Of a DNA stretch of 64,000 bases, positions 52,093-61,572 are shown in pieces. The notes below the pieces were generated by a model that did not search any database, was not told the DNA's origin, and was given only the letters and a program-made list of their open reading frames with translations. Where the stretch lies: the NCBI GenBank assembly GCA_028280455.1, contig JANQLT010000057.1:62001-126000 (forward strand), written 5' to 3'. How positions within the stretch are numbered: position 1 is the stretch's first letter; each line of letters starts with the position of its first letter. The DNA comes from Kiloniellales bacterium (GTDB lineage: Bacteria; Pseudomonadota; Alphaproteobacteria; Kiloniellales; JAKSDN01). Made by a program: the position numbers and the translations under genes.

Positions 52093-53811
52093 TCAGCGAA
52101 ACTGAAGTGCCGATCCCACCGCGGCATCGAAGGCGTCGGCGATCGCTTCCTTGCTCTTTCCCGCACGACGGGCATCGCCGATGACGATCACCGTCTGCCC
52201 GGGCTGCGCCAAGCCTGACATACCATCGCCCGTCGCGACCCGCGCCCGGATGTAGAACCAATTCCGCACCGCGCTGGACCTGAATAGGGGTCGTATCAAG
52301 GGCCACCGGCCCCAACCGGCATTCAGCAACCAGCGGACCGCCCCCGACAGGCCGTGGCGATAGCGCGCGCCGGTCGCAAAGACGACGCGGTCGAAGCCCG
52401 CCAAAGCACCGGGATCCCTGGTCACGTCGATTCCGTAACGAAATGCGACACCCTTGTCCCGGCAGTCGCGCTCCAGGTCGGCGATGAAACGATCCAGGCT
52501 CGCTTGAGACGCCTCGACCTCCTGGAAGAGCGGTGCCTTGCCGGCATAGCGAAACGCGCCGCCGGCACGGGGCTCCCGTTCCAGCACCGTCACGCGATTG
52601 CCAACAGCCACAAGACCGGCGTACGACAGCCCGGCCGGACCGCTTCCCACGACACATATCCGCTCGCCCTCGGGTCGTTGGCTTCCGCCACACTCGGCTT
52701 CATGGCCGGTAAGAGGGTTGACCAGGCATCCGAGCCGGTGCCCGCCGCGCATCTCATCGACGCACGTGTTGCACGCGATACAACGACGGACGGCTCGGCC
52801 ACGTTGGACCTTGGCGACCCAGTCCGGGTCGGCCAAGAGCGGCCGGCCGAGAGCGACGAAATCGGCCTTGCCTCCATCGATGGCGTCCTTGGCTGCCTCC
52901 GGGTCGCCGAGCCGGCCCACGGCGATCACCGGAACGGAGACGGAGGCCTTGATGCGCGCCGCGTAGTCGAGGAACAGGCCGTCAGGATAGGCCATGGGCG
53001 GGATCATGATCTCGGCCGAGGGCTGCGAGCGATAGTGCCCCGCCGTGACATGAATCGCGTCCGCACCCGCAGCCTCGGCCCATCGTGCAAGTTGAAGCCC
53101 TTCCTCGAACGGCATTCCGCCCGGGAAGAGGTCGTCGGCGCTGATCCGGAAGACAACCGGGAAATCCGGCATCTCGGCCTTCACGCGTCGCAGAATGTCG
53201 AGACCGAAGCGCGCCCGGTTTTCGAACGAGCCGCCGAATTCATCCGTCCTTCGGTTTTCTGCCGGACAGAGAAACTGCGAGAGCAGGTAGCCATGGGCGA
53301 CGTGCATCTCGACCATGTCGAAGCCGGCGCGCCGTGCACGCTGCGCCGCGTCGACAAAGGCTTCTGTCGTCTGCGCGATCCGCGATCTGGACATCTCCAG
53401 CGGCACGATGGTCTCGCCGGTCACCTCGTACACGAAATGCGGCACGGCGGAAGGCGCGATCGGGGCCTCGCCGCAGATGTCCATGCGGGTATGCCCGCCA
53501 CCGTGGCCGAGTTGGATCGAGGCCCGTGCGCCGCAGCCATGCAGGGCCTCGACCAAGCGCTCCAGACCGGGCAGAAAGCGGTCGTCATAGATGCCGAGCT
53601 CGCGCGCCCGATGCCGCCCGACCTTTTCCGGTGAGGCCATTTCCACGGTGACCAGCCCCACGCCGCCAGCCGCGCGGGCGCGAAAGTAGGCGATCGTGGT
53701 GTCCGTGACTTTGCCTTCATCGTCGGCAAAGCGCGTCGTCATGGGCGGCATGACGACGCGGTTGCGGATCTCTATCCCGCCGATCTGTCCCGGCGAGAAC
53801 AGCTTGGTCAT
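52093..53811 (-). CDS. 2,4-dienoyl-CoA reductase-like flavin/iron-sulfur oxidoreductase (OYE family fused to FAD/NAD domain)
   Basis: 572 residues from the ATG that overlaps the DHDPS-family stop (ATGA). An old-yellow-enzyme FMN barrel (about 1-345; RNRVVMPPMTTRF, HVAHGYLLSQFLCP, ENRTDEFGGS-type motif) is followed by a cysteine cluster (RCIACNTC and GCLVNP) for a 4Fe-4S centre, and an FAD/NAD-binding domain (ICVVGSGPAGLSYAGL). This matches FadH, trimethylamine dehydrogenase and related NADH:flavin oxidoreductases. The last about 100 residues of the nucleotide-binding half look shorter and more divergent than usual. It is the last gene of the big catabolic operon and would reduce an unsaturated acid, enone or CoA ester. 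Confidence 0.85.
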   Translation of the reverse strand: MTKLFSPGQIGGIEIRNRVVMPPMTTRFADDEGKVTDTTIAYFRARAAGGVGLVTVEMASPEKVGRHRARELGIYDDRFLPGLERLVEALHGCGARASIQLGHGGGHTRMDICGEAPIAPSAVPHFVYEVTGETIVPLEMSRSRIAQTTEAFVDAAQRARRAGFDMVEMHVAHGYLLSQFLCPAENRRTDEFGGSFENRARFGLDILRRVKAEMPDFPVVFRISADDLFPGGMPFEEGLQLARWAEAAGADAIHVTAGHYRSQPSAEIMIPPMAYPDGLFLDYAARIKASVSVPVIAVGRLGDPEAAKDAIDGGKADFVALGRPLLADPDWVAKVQRGRAVRRCIACNTCVDEMRGGHRLGCLVNPLTGHEAECGGSQRPEGERICVVGSGPAGLSYAGLVAVGNRVTVLEREPRAGGAFRYAGKAPLFQEVEASQASLDRFIADLERDCRDKGVAFRYGIDVTRDPGALAGFDRVVFATGARYRHGLSGAVRWLLNAGWGRWPLIRPLFRSSAVRNWFYIRARVATGDGMSGLAQPGQTVIVIGDARRAGKSKEAIADAFDAAVGSALQFR

Positions 53812-54770
53812 GCCGCTTCGGCCACGGCACCTTCGGGGCGGATTCCTGCACGCTCCAAAGCCTCTCGAATGCGCGCGATCTCCGCGTCGCCCAGCTTGAC
53901 GAGCGGCGGGCGGACGGCCGCAGAGGGAATCCGGCCGAGCATGACCAGGGCCTCTTTCATGCGGTTGTGCATGTCGACGAAGGGATCGGCGTAGAAGACC
54001 TCGACCGTCGCGCGGACCCGGTCGTTGAGCCGCCGCGCCGTCGCCAGATCGTCGGCCTGCACGGCCCGGAACAAGGCCATCTGCAAGTCGGCGATCACGC
54101 TTCCGGAGCCGGAGAGCAGGCCATTGCAGCCCAACACGAGGGAGCTCAGAAGCCAAGCGCTGTGCGTGGTAAGCACGTGGACCGGCCGTGGAAGGCTCTG
54201 CAGCACCTGTATGTGCTGTTCGTGCTGCGCCACGTCGTTGCACCAGTCCTTGATGGCCCGCACCGCGGGCACGGCCTCGACGATCTTCAGCAGGGTAGCC
54301 ATGCGGTAGCCTTGTCCACCGGCCAAGGGATACTGGAAACAGATGATCGGCAGGTCGGTCGCATCGGCGATCGCCTTGAAGTGGGCGACGGCCATCTCTG
54401 GTCGGCTCTGTGCGCCGAGGATGAAGGGGTTAGGCGGAAAGACCAGCAGGCAGGACGCACCGCCCTGCTCCGCCATCCGGGCGAGGCGCGCGGCCTCCAG
54501 GCCGCCCTCGGCGTAGATACCTTGGACGACCGGCACCCTATCGCCGATCTCGTCCATGGTCAGATCGAGAACGCGGGTTTGCTCCTCGAAGGTGCAGGAT
54601 GCCACCTCGCTGGCGTGAGCATTCACGGTGATCGCGGAGATGCCCGTGACGCCGGCAACGTCGCGAAGGTGCTTTCGATAGGATGCCTCGTCGATGCTCA
54701 GATCGTCATGGAAGGGCAACAGGCAGGCCGGGATTACGCCCTTCGGGTCATAGTCTTTGAATCTTGCCAT
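53808..54770 (-). CDS. Dihydrodipicolinate synthase/N-acetylneuraminate lyase family protein
   Basis: 320 residues. An N-terminal GVIPACLLPFHDDLSID strand and RAIKDWCND, in which the Lys corresponds to the Schiff-base residue, place it in the class I DHDPS/NAL aldolase superfamily. The usual GTTGE loop appears as VNAHASE, as in several non-lysine members. So it is more likely a catabolic aldolase or dehydratase for a keto acid than a lysine enzyme. It overlaps the reductase gene by four bases. Confidence 0.85.
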   Translation of the reverse strand: MARFKDYDPKGVIPACLLPFHDDLSIDEASYRKHLRDVAGVTGISAITVNAHASEVASCTFEEQTRVLDLTMDEIGDRVPVVQGIYAEGGLEAARLARMAEQGGASCLLVFPPNPFILGAQSRPEMAVAHFKAIADATDLPIICFQYPLAGGQGYRMATLLKIVEAVPAVRAIKDWCNDVAQHEQHIQVLQSLPRPVHVLTTHSAWLLSSLVLGCNGLLSGSGSVIADLQMALFRAVQADDLATARRLNDRVRATVEVFYADPFVDMHNRMKEALVMLGRIPSAAVRPPLVKLGDAEIARIREALERAGIRPEGAVAEAA

Positions 54771-54804
54771 CGCTCTTTTTCCTCATGCGTCTAGGCTCGG
54801 GTAT

Positions 54805-56067
54805 TCAGGGGTACATGACCGGAGCTGGAGCGGGATCCAGCCACGTCTGGTCGCCGCGCGCCGCAACGATCCCCCGGTCGATCAGGCTCTCGATTTCCTG
54901 CGTCCCGAAGCCACCCTCGGCGAGCACGGCGCGGCCACCAGCCCCCAGGTCCGGCGGCAGCCGTCTCGGTTCGGGGACCTCGCCGTCGTAGCGAAGCGGA
55001 TGGCTGACCAGGCGCAGCGGGCCATCGGCGCGATCGACCGCCACAACGGTCTGGTTGGCCGCAATCTGCGGATGGCGCTCCAGCGCGTCGTAGCCGGATA
55101 CGCGCGCAAACCAAATGCCATGCTCGGTGAAGGCAGCCGACACCTCCTGATGGCTCAGCGTCGCGAGGACAGCGGCAAGACAGCGAGCGAAACTGTCCCT
55201 GTCACGATAGGGGTCGAGCGCTTTCAGCGTATCAAGCTCGGGCCGCTTCAGTGCGGCGCAGAGCTGCTCGGCCGTGACGATCGACAGCGCAATCACGTCA
55301 TCGGCCAGCGCGTAAACGCCGTAGGGCGCGGGGTGATACCAGTTGGCCAGGCGCGCGTCGCGCTCCATCCCGCCGGGCGATGAGGCCGGCGCTCGGTTCA
55401 GGTACGTCGTGAAGGCCTCCATCTGAAGGTCGACGGCGGCGCTGAACAGGTTGCCTTCGACGAGCCCGCCCTGCCCCGTCGCCAGGCGTCGCCCATAGGC
55501 GCCGGCGACACCCAGCGCGAGGAGCGCCGCCGCATGCTGGTCCGTCACCGCCGCGCCGACCGCCGCCGGCGCAGTGGCGAAGGGCCCGGCCGCCGCGATC
55601 AGGCCGGACTCGGCCTGGGCGAGAATGTCCTGGTTGGGCGCCGAGGCCTTCGGCCCGACCGGGCCGTAGCCCGAGGCCGATGCATAGATCACGTCCTCTT
55701 TGACCGCTTTGAGGGCCTCGTAGCCGATCCCGAGCTTGTCCATGACGCCGGGCCGATAGTTCTCGATGACCACGTCGTGCCGCCGCACGAGCCGCAGGAT
55801 GGCGTTCCGTCCATCCGGTTGCTTCAGGTCAATGGCCAGGCTTCGCTGGTTCCGGTTCGCGGCCAGGAACAGCGCACTGCGGCCTTCGGGCAGGAGATCC
55901 GGCGCCAGAGGCTTGCGCTCGAAGGCGCCGCCTAGAGGCTCCACCTTCACGGCATCGGCCCCCATGTCGGTCAGGTACTGGGTGGCCGCCGGCCCCTGAA
56001 GATAGTGGCCGAAGCTCAGGATCCGCATTCCCGCAAGGGGAAGCCGGGAGTCGGCTGGCCCTGTCAC
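54805..56067 (-). CDS. CoA-transferase family III (CaiB/BaiF)
   Basis: 420 residues from the GTG at 56067, just after the ABC ATPase stop; the ATG at 56028 (MRILSFGHYLQGP) is an alternative. The N-terminal LAGMRILSFGHYLQGPAA, the KVEPLGG strand and the IDLKQPDGR region are typical. The catalytic Asp is expected in NQDILAQAESGL. It would move CoA between carboxylates to activate the pathway substrate for the reductase and other enzymes of the operon. Confidence 0.87.
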   Translation of the reverse strand: MTGPADSRLPLAGMRILSFGHYLQGPAATQYLTDMGADAVKVEPLGGAFERKPLAPDLLPEGRSALFLAANRNQRSLAIDLKQPDGRNAILRLVRRHDVVIENYRPGVMDKLGIGYEALKAVKEDVIYASASGYGPVGPKASAPNQDILAQAESGLIAAAGPFATAPAAVGAAVTDQHAAALLALGVAGAYGRRLATGQGGLVEGNLFSAAVDLQMEAFTTYLNRAPASSPGGMERDARLANWYHPAPYGVYALADDVIALSIVTAEQLCAALKRPELDTLKALDPYRDRDSFARCLAAVLATLSHQEVSAAFTEHGIWFARVSGYDALERHPQIAANQTVVAVDRADGPLRLVSHPLRYDGEVPEPRRLPPDLGAGGRAVLAEGGFGTQEIESLIDRGIVAARGDQTWLDPAPAPVMYP

Positions 56068-56068
56068 C

Positions 56069-57241
56069 CTAGCGGACGGCACGTTGCCCACGCTCCGCCT
56101 GCTCGATGGGGACAACCCGTTCGGGCGCAGTGCCGTCGTCGGGCACGGCAACCACCTCCGACGTCTCCGCGTCGATCAGGTGCATATGATCCAAATCGAT
56201 CGTCACGGCGGCCGACTTGCCGGCCAAGCCGGTATCGCGCGGCGAACAGCGGGCCGACAGCTCCACGCCTTCGAACGTGAAGAATGCCAGCGCCTCGGTG
56301 CCGGTCGGCTCGACGACCTCCAGCAAGACCTCGAAATTAGGCGACGCCGGGTCATCGGGCTGCCCGACAACCAAGTGGTCGGCCCGAATGCCGAGCTCCA
56401 CCGGCTTGCCCACGTAGAGTTCGTAGATGGCCGCCCGCGACGCCGGAATCGGCAAGGCGACGCTAGGCGATAGCCGCAGCAAGAGCCCGCCGCCTCCTGC
56501 CTCCAAGCTGGCCGGCAGGAAGTTCATTTTCGGTGTGCCGATGAATCCTGCAACGAACTTGGTCCGCGGCCGCTCGAACATCGCCATCGGCGAGTCCACC
56601 TGCTCGACCTTGCCGTCCTTCATGAGCACGATGCGGTCCGCCAAGGTCATGGCCTCGATCTGATCGTGCGTGACATAGACGATCGTCGTCCCGAGTCTGC
56701 GGTGCAGCTTCTTGATCTCGACCCGCATCTGGGCGCGGAGCGCGGCATCGAGGTTGCTCAACGGCTCGTCGAACAGGAACGCCTTGGGGTTGCGCACCAG
56801 CGCGCGCCCCATGGCGACGCGCTGCCGCTGGCCGCCGGACAGTGCCCGCGGCTTTCGGTCCAGCAGTGCCGATATGTTCAGCATCTCAGCGACATCCCGG
56901 ACACGCCGGTCGATGGTCGCGCGATCGGCGCCCTTCATCTTCAGGCCGAAGGCCATGTTCTTGTAGACCGTCATGTGCGGATAGAGCGCGTAGCTCTGAA
57001 ACACCATGGCTATATCGCGGTCTTTCGGGGCTAGTGTGTTGACCACGCGGCCATCGAGCTTGATGTTGCCGCTGCTGATCGGCTCCAACCCGGCCAGCAT
57101 GCGCAAAGTCGTGCTCTTGCCGCAGCCGGACGGCCCGACCAGGACGACGAACTCACCGTCCTCGATCCTGAGGGTCACGTCCTCGACAGCCACGACCGGC
57201 CCGAAGCGCTTGCACAGGCCTTCGAATTCGACGGTCGCCAT
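56069..57241 (-). CDS. Sugar-type ABC transporter ATPase (UgpC/MalK/MsmX family) with TOBE domain
   Basis: 390 residues. Walker A GPSGCGKSTT, Q-loop VFQSYALYPHMTV, signature LSGGQRQRVAMGRAL, Walker B FLFDEPLSNLD, switch VTHDQ, and a C-terminal TOBE/MOP-like region (about 240-365) with GIRADHL. The usual partner is a CUT1 transporter of the kind encoded at 59.7-62.9 kb in the same operon. It is separated from the permeases by the SDR and FAD oxidoreductase genes. The 120-base gap upstream holds no feature that I recognise. Confidence 0.9.
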   Translation of the reverse strand: MATVEFEGLCKRFGPVVAVEDVTLRIEDGEFVVLVGPSGCGKSTTLRMLAGLEPISSGNIKLDGRVVNTLAPKDRDIAMVFQSYALYPHMTVYKNMAFGLKMKGADRATIDRRVRDVAEMLNISALLDRKPRALSGGQRQRVAMGRALVRNPKAFLFDEPLSNLDAALRAQMRVEIKKLHRRLGTTIVYVTHDQIEAMTLADRIVLMKDGKVEQVDSPMAMFERPRTKFVAGFIGTPKMNFLPASLEAGGGGLLLRLSPSVALPIPASRAAIYELYVGKPVELGIRADHLVVGQPDDPASPNFEVLLEVVEPTGTEALAFFTFEGVELSARCSPRDTGLAGKSAAVTIDLDHMHLIDAETSEVVAVPDDGTAPERVVPIEQAERGQRAVR

Positions 57242-57361
57242 CTATTTGCCCTCTTTCTTCACAGAAGCTGGCGTGACAGTCACCGAGATCACTGGAGCAG
57301 GCGGAGCCACTTCGACGGCGTCCGCCCTAGTCCGATCTCCGTTCATCTCTCTCGACCTCTC

Positions 57362-58918
57362 CTAGCCGGCCGCGGCAACGCGGTCCGATGCCGGCTCTGT
57401 CTCTCCTTGCGTGCCCACGGCTGCGTTGCGCGCCGCATGGCCTCCTGCTAGTCGCCCTGAAGTCAGGGCCCATCCGAGATGGTGGCCGTGCCCTTCGAGC
57501 AGCAGGCCGCCCTGGCCGTTCGAACCGGCGGCGTAGAGGCCCGGGATGACCGCGCCGCTCTTGTCCAGAGCCTCAAGTTGTGTCGTGACCTTGAGGCCGC
57601 CGTCGGTCAGCACGATCCAGCTCTTCGCCGGACCGAGTGCATGGAAGGGCGGCCGCTCGATCGCCGGCCGGCCTTCGGGCCGTGTGGCGTTGTAGTCATC
57701 GATGCTGTCCTGCAGAGCGTCGGCCGGCACGCCGATCTTGCCGGCCAGATCCTCCACCGAGCGGCCGCTCGCGTAGATATCCTTCCGATTCCGCCGGTAG
57801 TCCGGCAGGTAGGCGTAGGCAACCCCGGGCGCCGTGGAGATGAAGTTCGGCCAGGCATGGAACCGGCGCCCCACCGCGTCATCCATCAGGATGTAGGCGA
57901 TCCGGTCCGGCTGCTTCGGGATGGCGAACTGAGGCTCATCGCGCTCGTCGACGAAGCGCTTGCCGTCCTTGTTGACCAGAATCGCCCCTTCCTCGAACAG
58001 CTTGTGCGCCGGGGCCAGGTTGGTCGTCACGAACATCATGAGGAATGGCCGCAGGAGCCAGCCCGGCAGCAGCGACATGGAGAGCTTCATGAGCTGGGCG
58101 ACCGGTTTCACTGGCGGCAAGAGGTCGACGATCTTCTTGCGAGGCGGCGCAACGAAGCGAATCTCCGGGCCCAGCATCACCTGTCCCATCACGACCTCGG
58201 CGCCGACACCCATCGCCAAGAGCTGGCCTTCGCCTTTGCTGTTCGGATTGATGCCCTCGACCCCGGCCATCTCCTCGCCAATGAAACGCGCTTTGACCTC
58301 CCGGCTGGAGCTGTAGTCGCCCGCGGCCATCACCACGCCGCGACGGGCGCGGAAGCGAAGCGCTCGGCCGGCCTGTTCGGCGTCCACGCCGACCACGCGC
58401 CGGCCCTCGGTGACGAGGCGCGTCGCCCGCGTGTTCAGCCGGATCTCGACACCGGCCTTGCGACAGGCTCGCGACAGGTGAAAGAGGTAGGAGCGGGAGT
58501 GGGGCAGCACGTTGTGCATGCGTGGCTTGCGGTGCGGCGGCTCCGGCATCGGGCCGAAGAAGACCACGCCGAGGTCCATCAGCTCCCGGATCGTGTCGGG
58601 CACGTTGTCGACCAGGACACGACGCAGGTCCAAGTTGTCGCCGCGCGCCGCCTCGGGCTGCGCCAGATCGGCGAACAGCGCCATGTCCTCGAAATGCTCG
58701 TCCGGCGTGTCCTGCACGCCGGCCTTGGCTTGCAACGGCGTACGGGTCGCGGTGATAGAGCCAACCGAGCGGCCCGTGGTTCCGGCAAGTTGCGGCATCT
58801 TTTCCAGAAGGACGACCTGCCGCCCGGCGCGCCCCGCCTCCAGAGCCGCGGACAGGCCGGCGCCCCCGCCACCGACCACCACCACGTCTGCTTCTGCCGC
58901 AACCGTCCTCGCCGCCAT
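57362..58918 (-). CDS. FAD-dependent oxidoreductase, fumarate reductase/ketosteroid dehydrogenase-like
   Basis: 518 residues. The N-terminal FAD motif is DVVVVGGGGAGLSAALEAG, then VLLEKMP. The middle has RARRGVVMAAGDYSSS and a C-terminal GLYAAGSNGQGGLLLEGHGHHLG FAD motif, as in the FAD_binding_2 superfamily (fumarate reductases, tricarballylate dehydrogenase, 3-ketosteroid dehydrogenases). No signal peptide or heme motif. It probably oxidises or reduces a C-C double bond in the pathway substrate. Confidence 0.85.
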   Translation of the reverse strand: MAARTVAAEADVVVVGGGGAGLSAALEAGRAGRQVVLLEKMPQLAGTTGRSVGSITATRTPLQAKAGVQDTPDEHFEDMALFADLAQPEAARGDNLDLRRVLVDNVPDTIRELMDLGVVFFGPMPEPPHRKPRMHNVLPHSRSYLFHLSRACRKAGVEIRLNTRATRLVTEGRRVVGVDAEQAGRALRFRARRGVVMAAGDYSSSREVKARFIGEEMAGVEGINPNSKGEGQLLAMGVGAEVVMGQVMLGPEIRFVAPPRKKIVDLLPPVKPVAQLMKLSMSLLPGWLLRPFLMMFVTTNLAPAHKLFEEGAILVNKDGKRFVDERDEPQFAIPKQPDRIAYILMDDAVGRRFHAWPNFISTAPGVAYAYLPDYRRNRKDIYASGRSVEDLAGKIGVPADALQDSIDDYNATRPEGRPAIERPPFHALGPAKSWIVLTDGGLKVTTQLEALDKSGAVIPGLYAAGSNGQGGLLLEGHGHHLGWALTSGRLAGGHAARNAAVGTQGETEPASDRVAAAG

Positions 58919-58939
58919 TCTCAGCTCCCTTGTGCGCCT

Positions 58940-59692
58940 CTATTGCGCCGTCATTCCGCCATCGACCGTGAGCATCGAACCGGTCGCAAAAGAAGAGTCG
59001 TCGCAGGCCAGAAACAGCATGCCCTTCGCGATCTCCTCGGGCGCGCCGAGTCGCCCCATCGCCTGCCGCTGGGCGAGCGACCGATCCAGCGCTTCAGGAT
59101 CGCCGCTCTTCGCGCGCATGGCTTGGAAGTAAGGCGAGTCGACGGTTCCCGGCGCGATGCAGTTGACGCGGATGCCGTCCGCCGCGTGGTCCAGGGCCAT
59201 GGCCTTGGTCAGCGCGGCGACACCGCCCTTCGAGGCGCAATAGGCCGCCCGGTCGGGAATGCCGACGATCGCGGTGGTCGAGGCGGTGTTGACGATAACC
59301 CCGCCGCCCTGACGTTGCATGACGGGGATCGCATGCTTGCAGCCGTAGAACACGCCGGTCAGGTTGACGGCCATCAGCCGGTCCCATGCGGCCTCGTCCG
59401 TCTCGACGACCGATCCGGCGATACCGTAGCCGGCGTTGTTGACCAGCACGTCGAGTCGCCCGAAATGCTCGACCGCCCCGGCGATCATGGCTCGAACGCT
59501 TCGACTGTCGGCGACATCGGTCTCTATGGCCAAGGCCGCAGGGCCGGCCTCCTCGGCGACCGCATGCGCGCCGGCCAGCGATTTGTCCGCCACCAGCAAC
59601 GAGGCCCCCTCGCGGGCAAACAGCAGGCAGGTCGCGCGCCCGATTCCCGAAGCACCGCCGGTGACGATGCAGACCTTGTCCCGGAGCCGCAT
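58940..59692 (-). CDS. Short-chain dehydrogenase/reductase
   Basis: 250 residues of classical SDR. The cofactor motif VTGGASGIGRATC, NNAG in VLVNNAGYGIAG, Ser in NTASTTAIVG and the catalytic YCASK follow the usual spacing. The Asp after the second strand (LLVADKS) suggests NAD rather than NADP. It oxidises an alcohol carbon of the imported compound. It ends 21 bases before the FAD oxidoreductase. Confidence 0.9.
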   Translation of the reverse strand: MRLRDKVCIVTGGASGIGRATCLLFAREGASLLVADKSLAGAHAVAEEAGPAALAIETDVADSRSVRAMIAGAVEHFGRLDVLVNNAGYGIAGSVVETDEAAWDRLMAVNLTGVFYGCKHAIPVMQRQGGGVIVNTASTTAIVGIPDRAAYCASKGGVAALTKAMALDHAADGIRVNCIAPGTVDSPYFQAMRAKSGDPEALDRSLAQRQAMGRLGAPEEIAKGMLFLACDDSSFATGSMLTVDGGMTAQ

Positions 59693-59701
59693 CTCTCGCC
59701 C

Positions 59702-60541
59702 CTAGCCCTTCACCGCGCCGGCGCCCCAACCGGCGACCAGGTAGCGCTGAACGGCGATGAAGAAGACGAGGGCCGGCAAGGTGATCATGACGCCCGCCGC
59801 CATCACCATTCCCCAGTCCGTGACCGTGGACTCGTAGAGGTCCTGAATGCCGACCGGCAGCGTCTTGAGACTGTCGCTGCCGATCAGCACCCGGGCGAAG
59901 AGATAGTCGTTCCAGGCGACGATGAAGGTGAAGATCGAGACGGCAATGAGACCGGGAAAGGCCATCGGCAGGATGACCCGGATCACGGCCTGCGGGCGCG
60001 AAGCGCCATCGACCATGGCAGCCTCCTCCAAGTCGATCGGGATCGACTGGAAGAAGGACCGCAACAGCCACATGCTGAAGGGCAGCGAGAAGGTCGTGTA
60101 CGACAGGATCAAGCCGAGATGCGAGTTAACCAGGCCGAGGTTTCTCATCACGATGTAGAACGGCACCACGATCATGATCGGCGCGAACATGTAGGTGAAG
60201 AGCATCGTCCCCGCGACCAGCTCACGCCCACGAAAGCGAAAACGGGTAATCCCGTAGGCAGCCAAAGCGCCGATGAAGACCGTCAGGACGGTGGCGCTGC
60301 CGGCCACGATCAGGCTGTTAGCGAAGTAGGTCGGGAAGTTCGTCGTTTCGAACAGACGCTCGAAGGCCCCGAGGTGGGGGTTGGCGGTCCAGAAGGTGGG
60401 CGCTGCCGAGAGGATCTCCTGGTCCGGCTTGATGGAGGTCAGGACCATCCAGACCAAGGGGAAACCGCAGAGCGTGACCAGGACCAGGGCAGCGCCGTAG
60501 ACCAGGAGGCGCGCGAGGATCATCCGATAGTCGAGGCTCAT
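59702..60541 (-). CDS. Carbohydrate-type ABC transporter permease (MalG family)
   Basis: 279 residues, six membrane segments. The ATPase contact loop is EEAAMVDGASRPQAVIRVILPMAFPG. The start overlaps the previous permease stop (ATGA). It pairs with the MalF-type permease. Confidence 0.9.
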   Translation of the reverse strand: MSLDYRMILARLLVYGAALVLVTLCGFPLVWMVLTSIKPDQEILSAAPTFWTANPHLGAFERLFETTNFPTYFANSLIVAGSATVLTVFIGALAAYGITRFRFRGRELVAGTMLFTYMFAPIMIVVPFYIVMRNLGLVNSHLGLILSYTTFSLPFSMWLLRSFFQSIPIDLEEAAMVDGASRPQAVIRVILPMAFPGLIAVSIFTFIVAWNDYLFARVLIGSDSLKTLPVGIQDLYESTVTDWGMVMAAGVMITLPALVFFIAVQRYLVAGWGAGAVKG

Positions 60542-61476
60542 AGCTGCTCGTCCCGGCGGAAGATCGTGAAATAGAAGATCGAGAAGACCACCAGCATCAG
60601 AAAGAGCGTGACCGAGAGCGCCGCGCCGGCACCGACCTGCAGCTCGCCGAAGGTCCGCACGTAGGTGTAGATCGGCAGGGTGCGGACGTAGTAGCCGAGC
60701 CCCCCGGCGCCCGCGAAAAGCCAGATCAGATCGAACTTCGTGAACATGAACATGAAGCGCAGCAGCACGATCACGAAGAGCACGTTGCGGATCTGCGGCA
60801 GCGTAACGTGATAGAAGCGCCGCAGCGGGCCGGCACCATCGACCTTGGCCGCCGCGTAGAGCTCGGGGTCGATCGTCTGCAACCGGGCCAGCGTCCCGAT
60901 GACCACGAAGGGAAAGAAGGTCCAGGTGCTGACCAGGATCAGAGTCAGCATCACGTTGTCCGGACTGAACCAGACGATCGGGTCATCCACGATGCCGGAA
61001 GCCTGCAGCAGGTATTTCAAGACGCCGTAGCTGTCGTTGAAGATCCAGCGCATCAGGATGACCACGACGATCATCGGCACCATGTAGGGAAACAGCGCGA
61101 CACCCCGCGCGAAGGTCCGGCCTATGAAAGACTCGTTCAACAGCATCGCTGCCGAGACGCCGACCACGAGCTGCAGGCCGACCGAGCTGACCGCGAAAAT
61201 GGCGCCGAGCTTGAGCCCTCGCCAAAAGCCTTCCTGGTCATCCAGGAGAGCCGCATAGTTGTCCAGGCCGATGAAGTTCTCGATCGGCAGATAGGCATGC
61301 TTGGCATGCAGGCTGATCCAGAAGGAATAGATGACCGGGTAGAGGATCAGGCCGAGCACCAGGATCACGGCGGGCGCGAGCAGCACGTAGCCCCACCAGT
61401 GTTCCGGGATGCGCCGGCCGCGCGGCAGCGGCTCGCTATGGTCGATGGTCTGAGCTTGGGTGACGGCGTCGTGCAT
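60538..61476 (-). CDS. Carbohydrate-type ABC transporter permease (MalF family)
   Basis: 312 residues from the ATG at 61476 (an upstream extension is inside a hairpin region and unlikely). Six membrane segments; contact loop YAAAKVDGAGPLRRFYHVTLPQI. Separated from the binding-protein gene by a strong hairpin. Confidence 0.9.
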   Translation of the reverse strand: MHDAVTQAQTIDHSEPLPRGRRIPEHWWGYVLLAPAVILVLGLILYPVIYSFWISLHAKHAYLPIENFIGLDNYAALLDDQEGFWRGLKLGAIFAVSSVGLQLVVGVSAAMLLNESFIGRTFARGVALFPYMVPMIVVVILMRWIFNDSYGVLKYLLQASGIVDDPIVWFSPDNVMLTLILVSTWTFFPFVVIGTLARLQTIDPELYAAAKVDGAGPLRRFYHVTLPQIRNVLFVIVLLRFMFMFTKFDLIWLFAGAGGLGYYVRTLPIYTYVRTFGELQVGAGAALSVTLFLMLVVFSIFYFTIFRRDEQL

Positions 61477-61504
61477 GGTCCCGATCCTTCGTGCGCTCCA
61501 GGAG

Positions 61505-61536
61505 CCCCACCGGTCGTTGCCGCGACCGGTGGGGCA
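61505..61536 (-). promoter_or_regulatory. Perfect 13-bp hairpin between binding-protein and permease genes
   Basis: GCCCCACCGGTCG (61505-61517), six-base loop, CGACCGGTGGGGC (61524-61536). There is no T run on either side. Its place after the binding-protein gene suggests mRNA stabilisation of the upstream message or partial termination, the same strategy as after pstS. Confidence 0.7.
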
Positions 61537-61572
61537 GCCTGTCCCTAGCACTCAGGCAGGTGTCAAGGACAC

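Noticed and set aside
57479-60574. 1031-codon open frame on the plus strand
   Set aside because: It runs antisense across the FAD oxidoreductase, SDR and permease genes and is rich in Arg, Gly, Asp and His, the usual product of reading GC-rich codons backwards.
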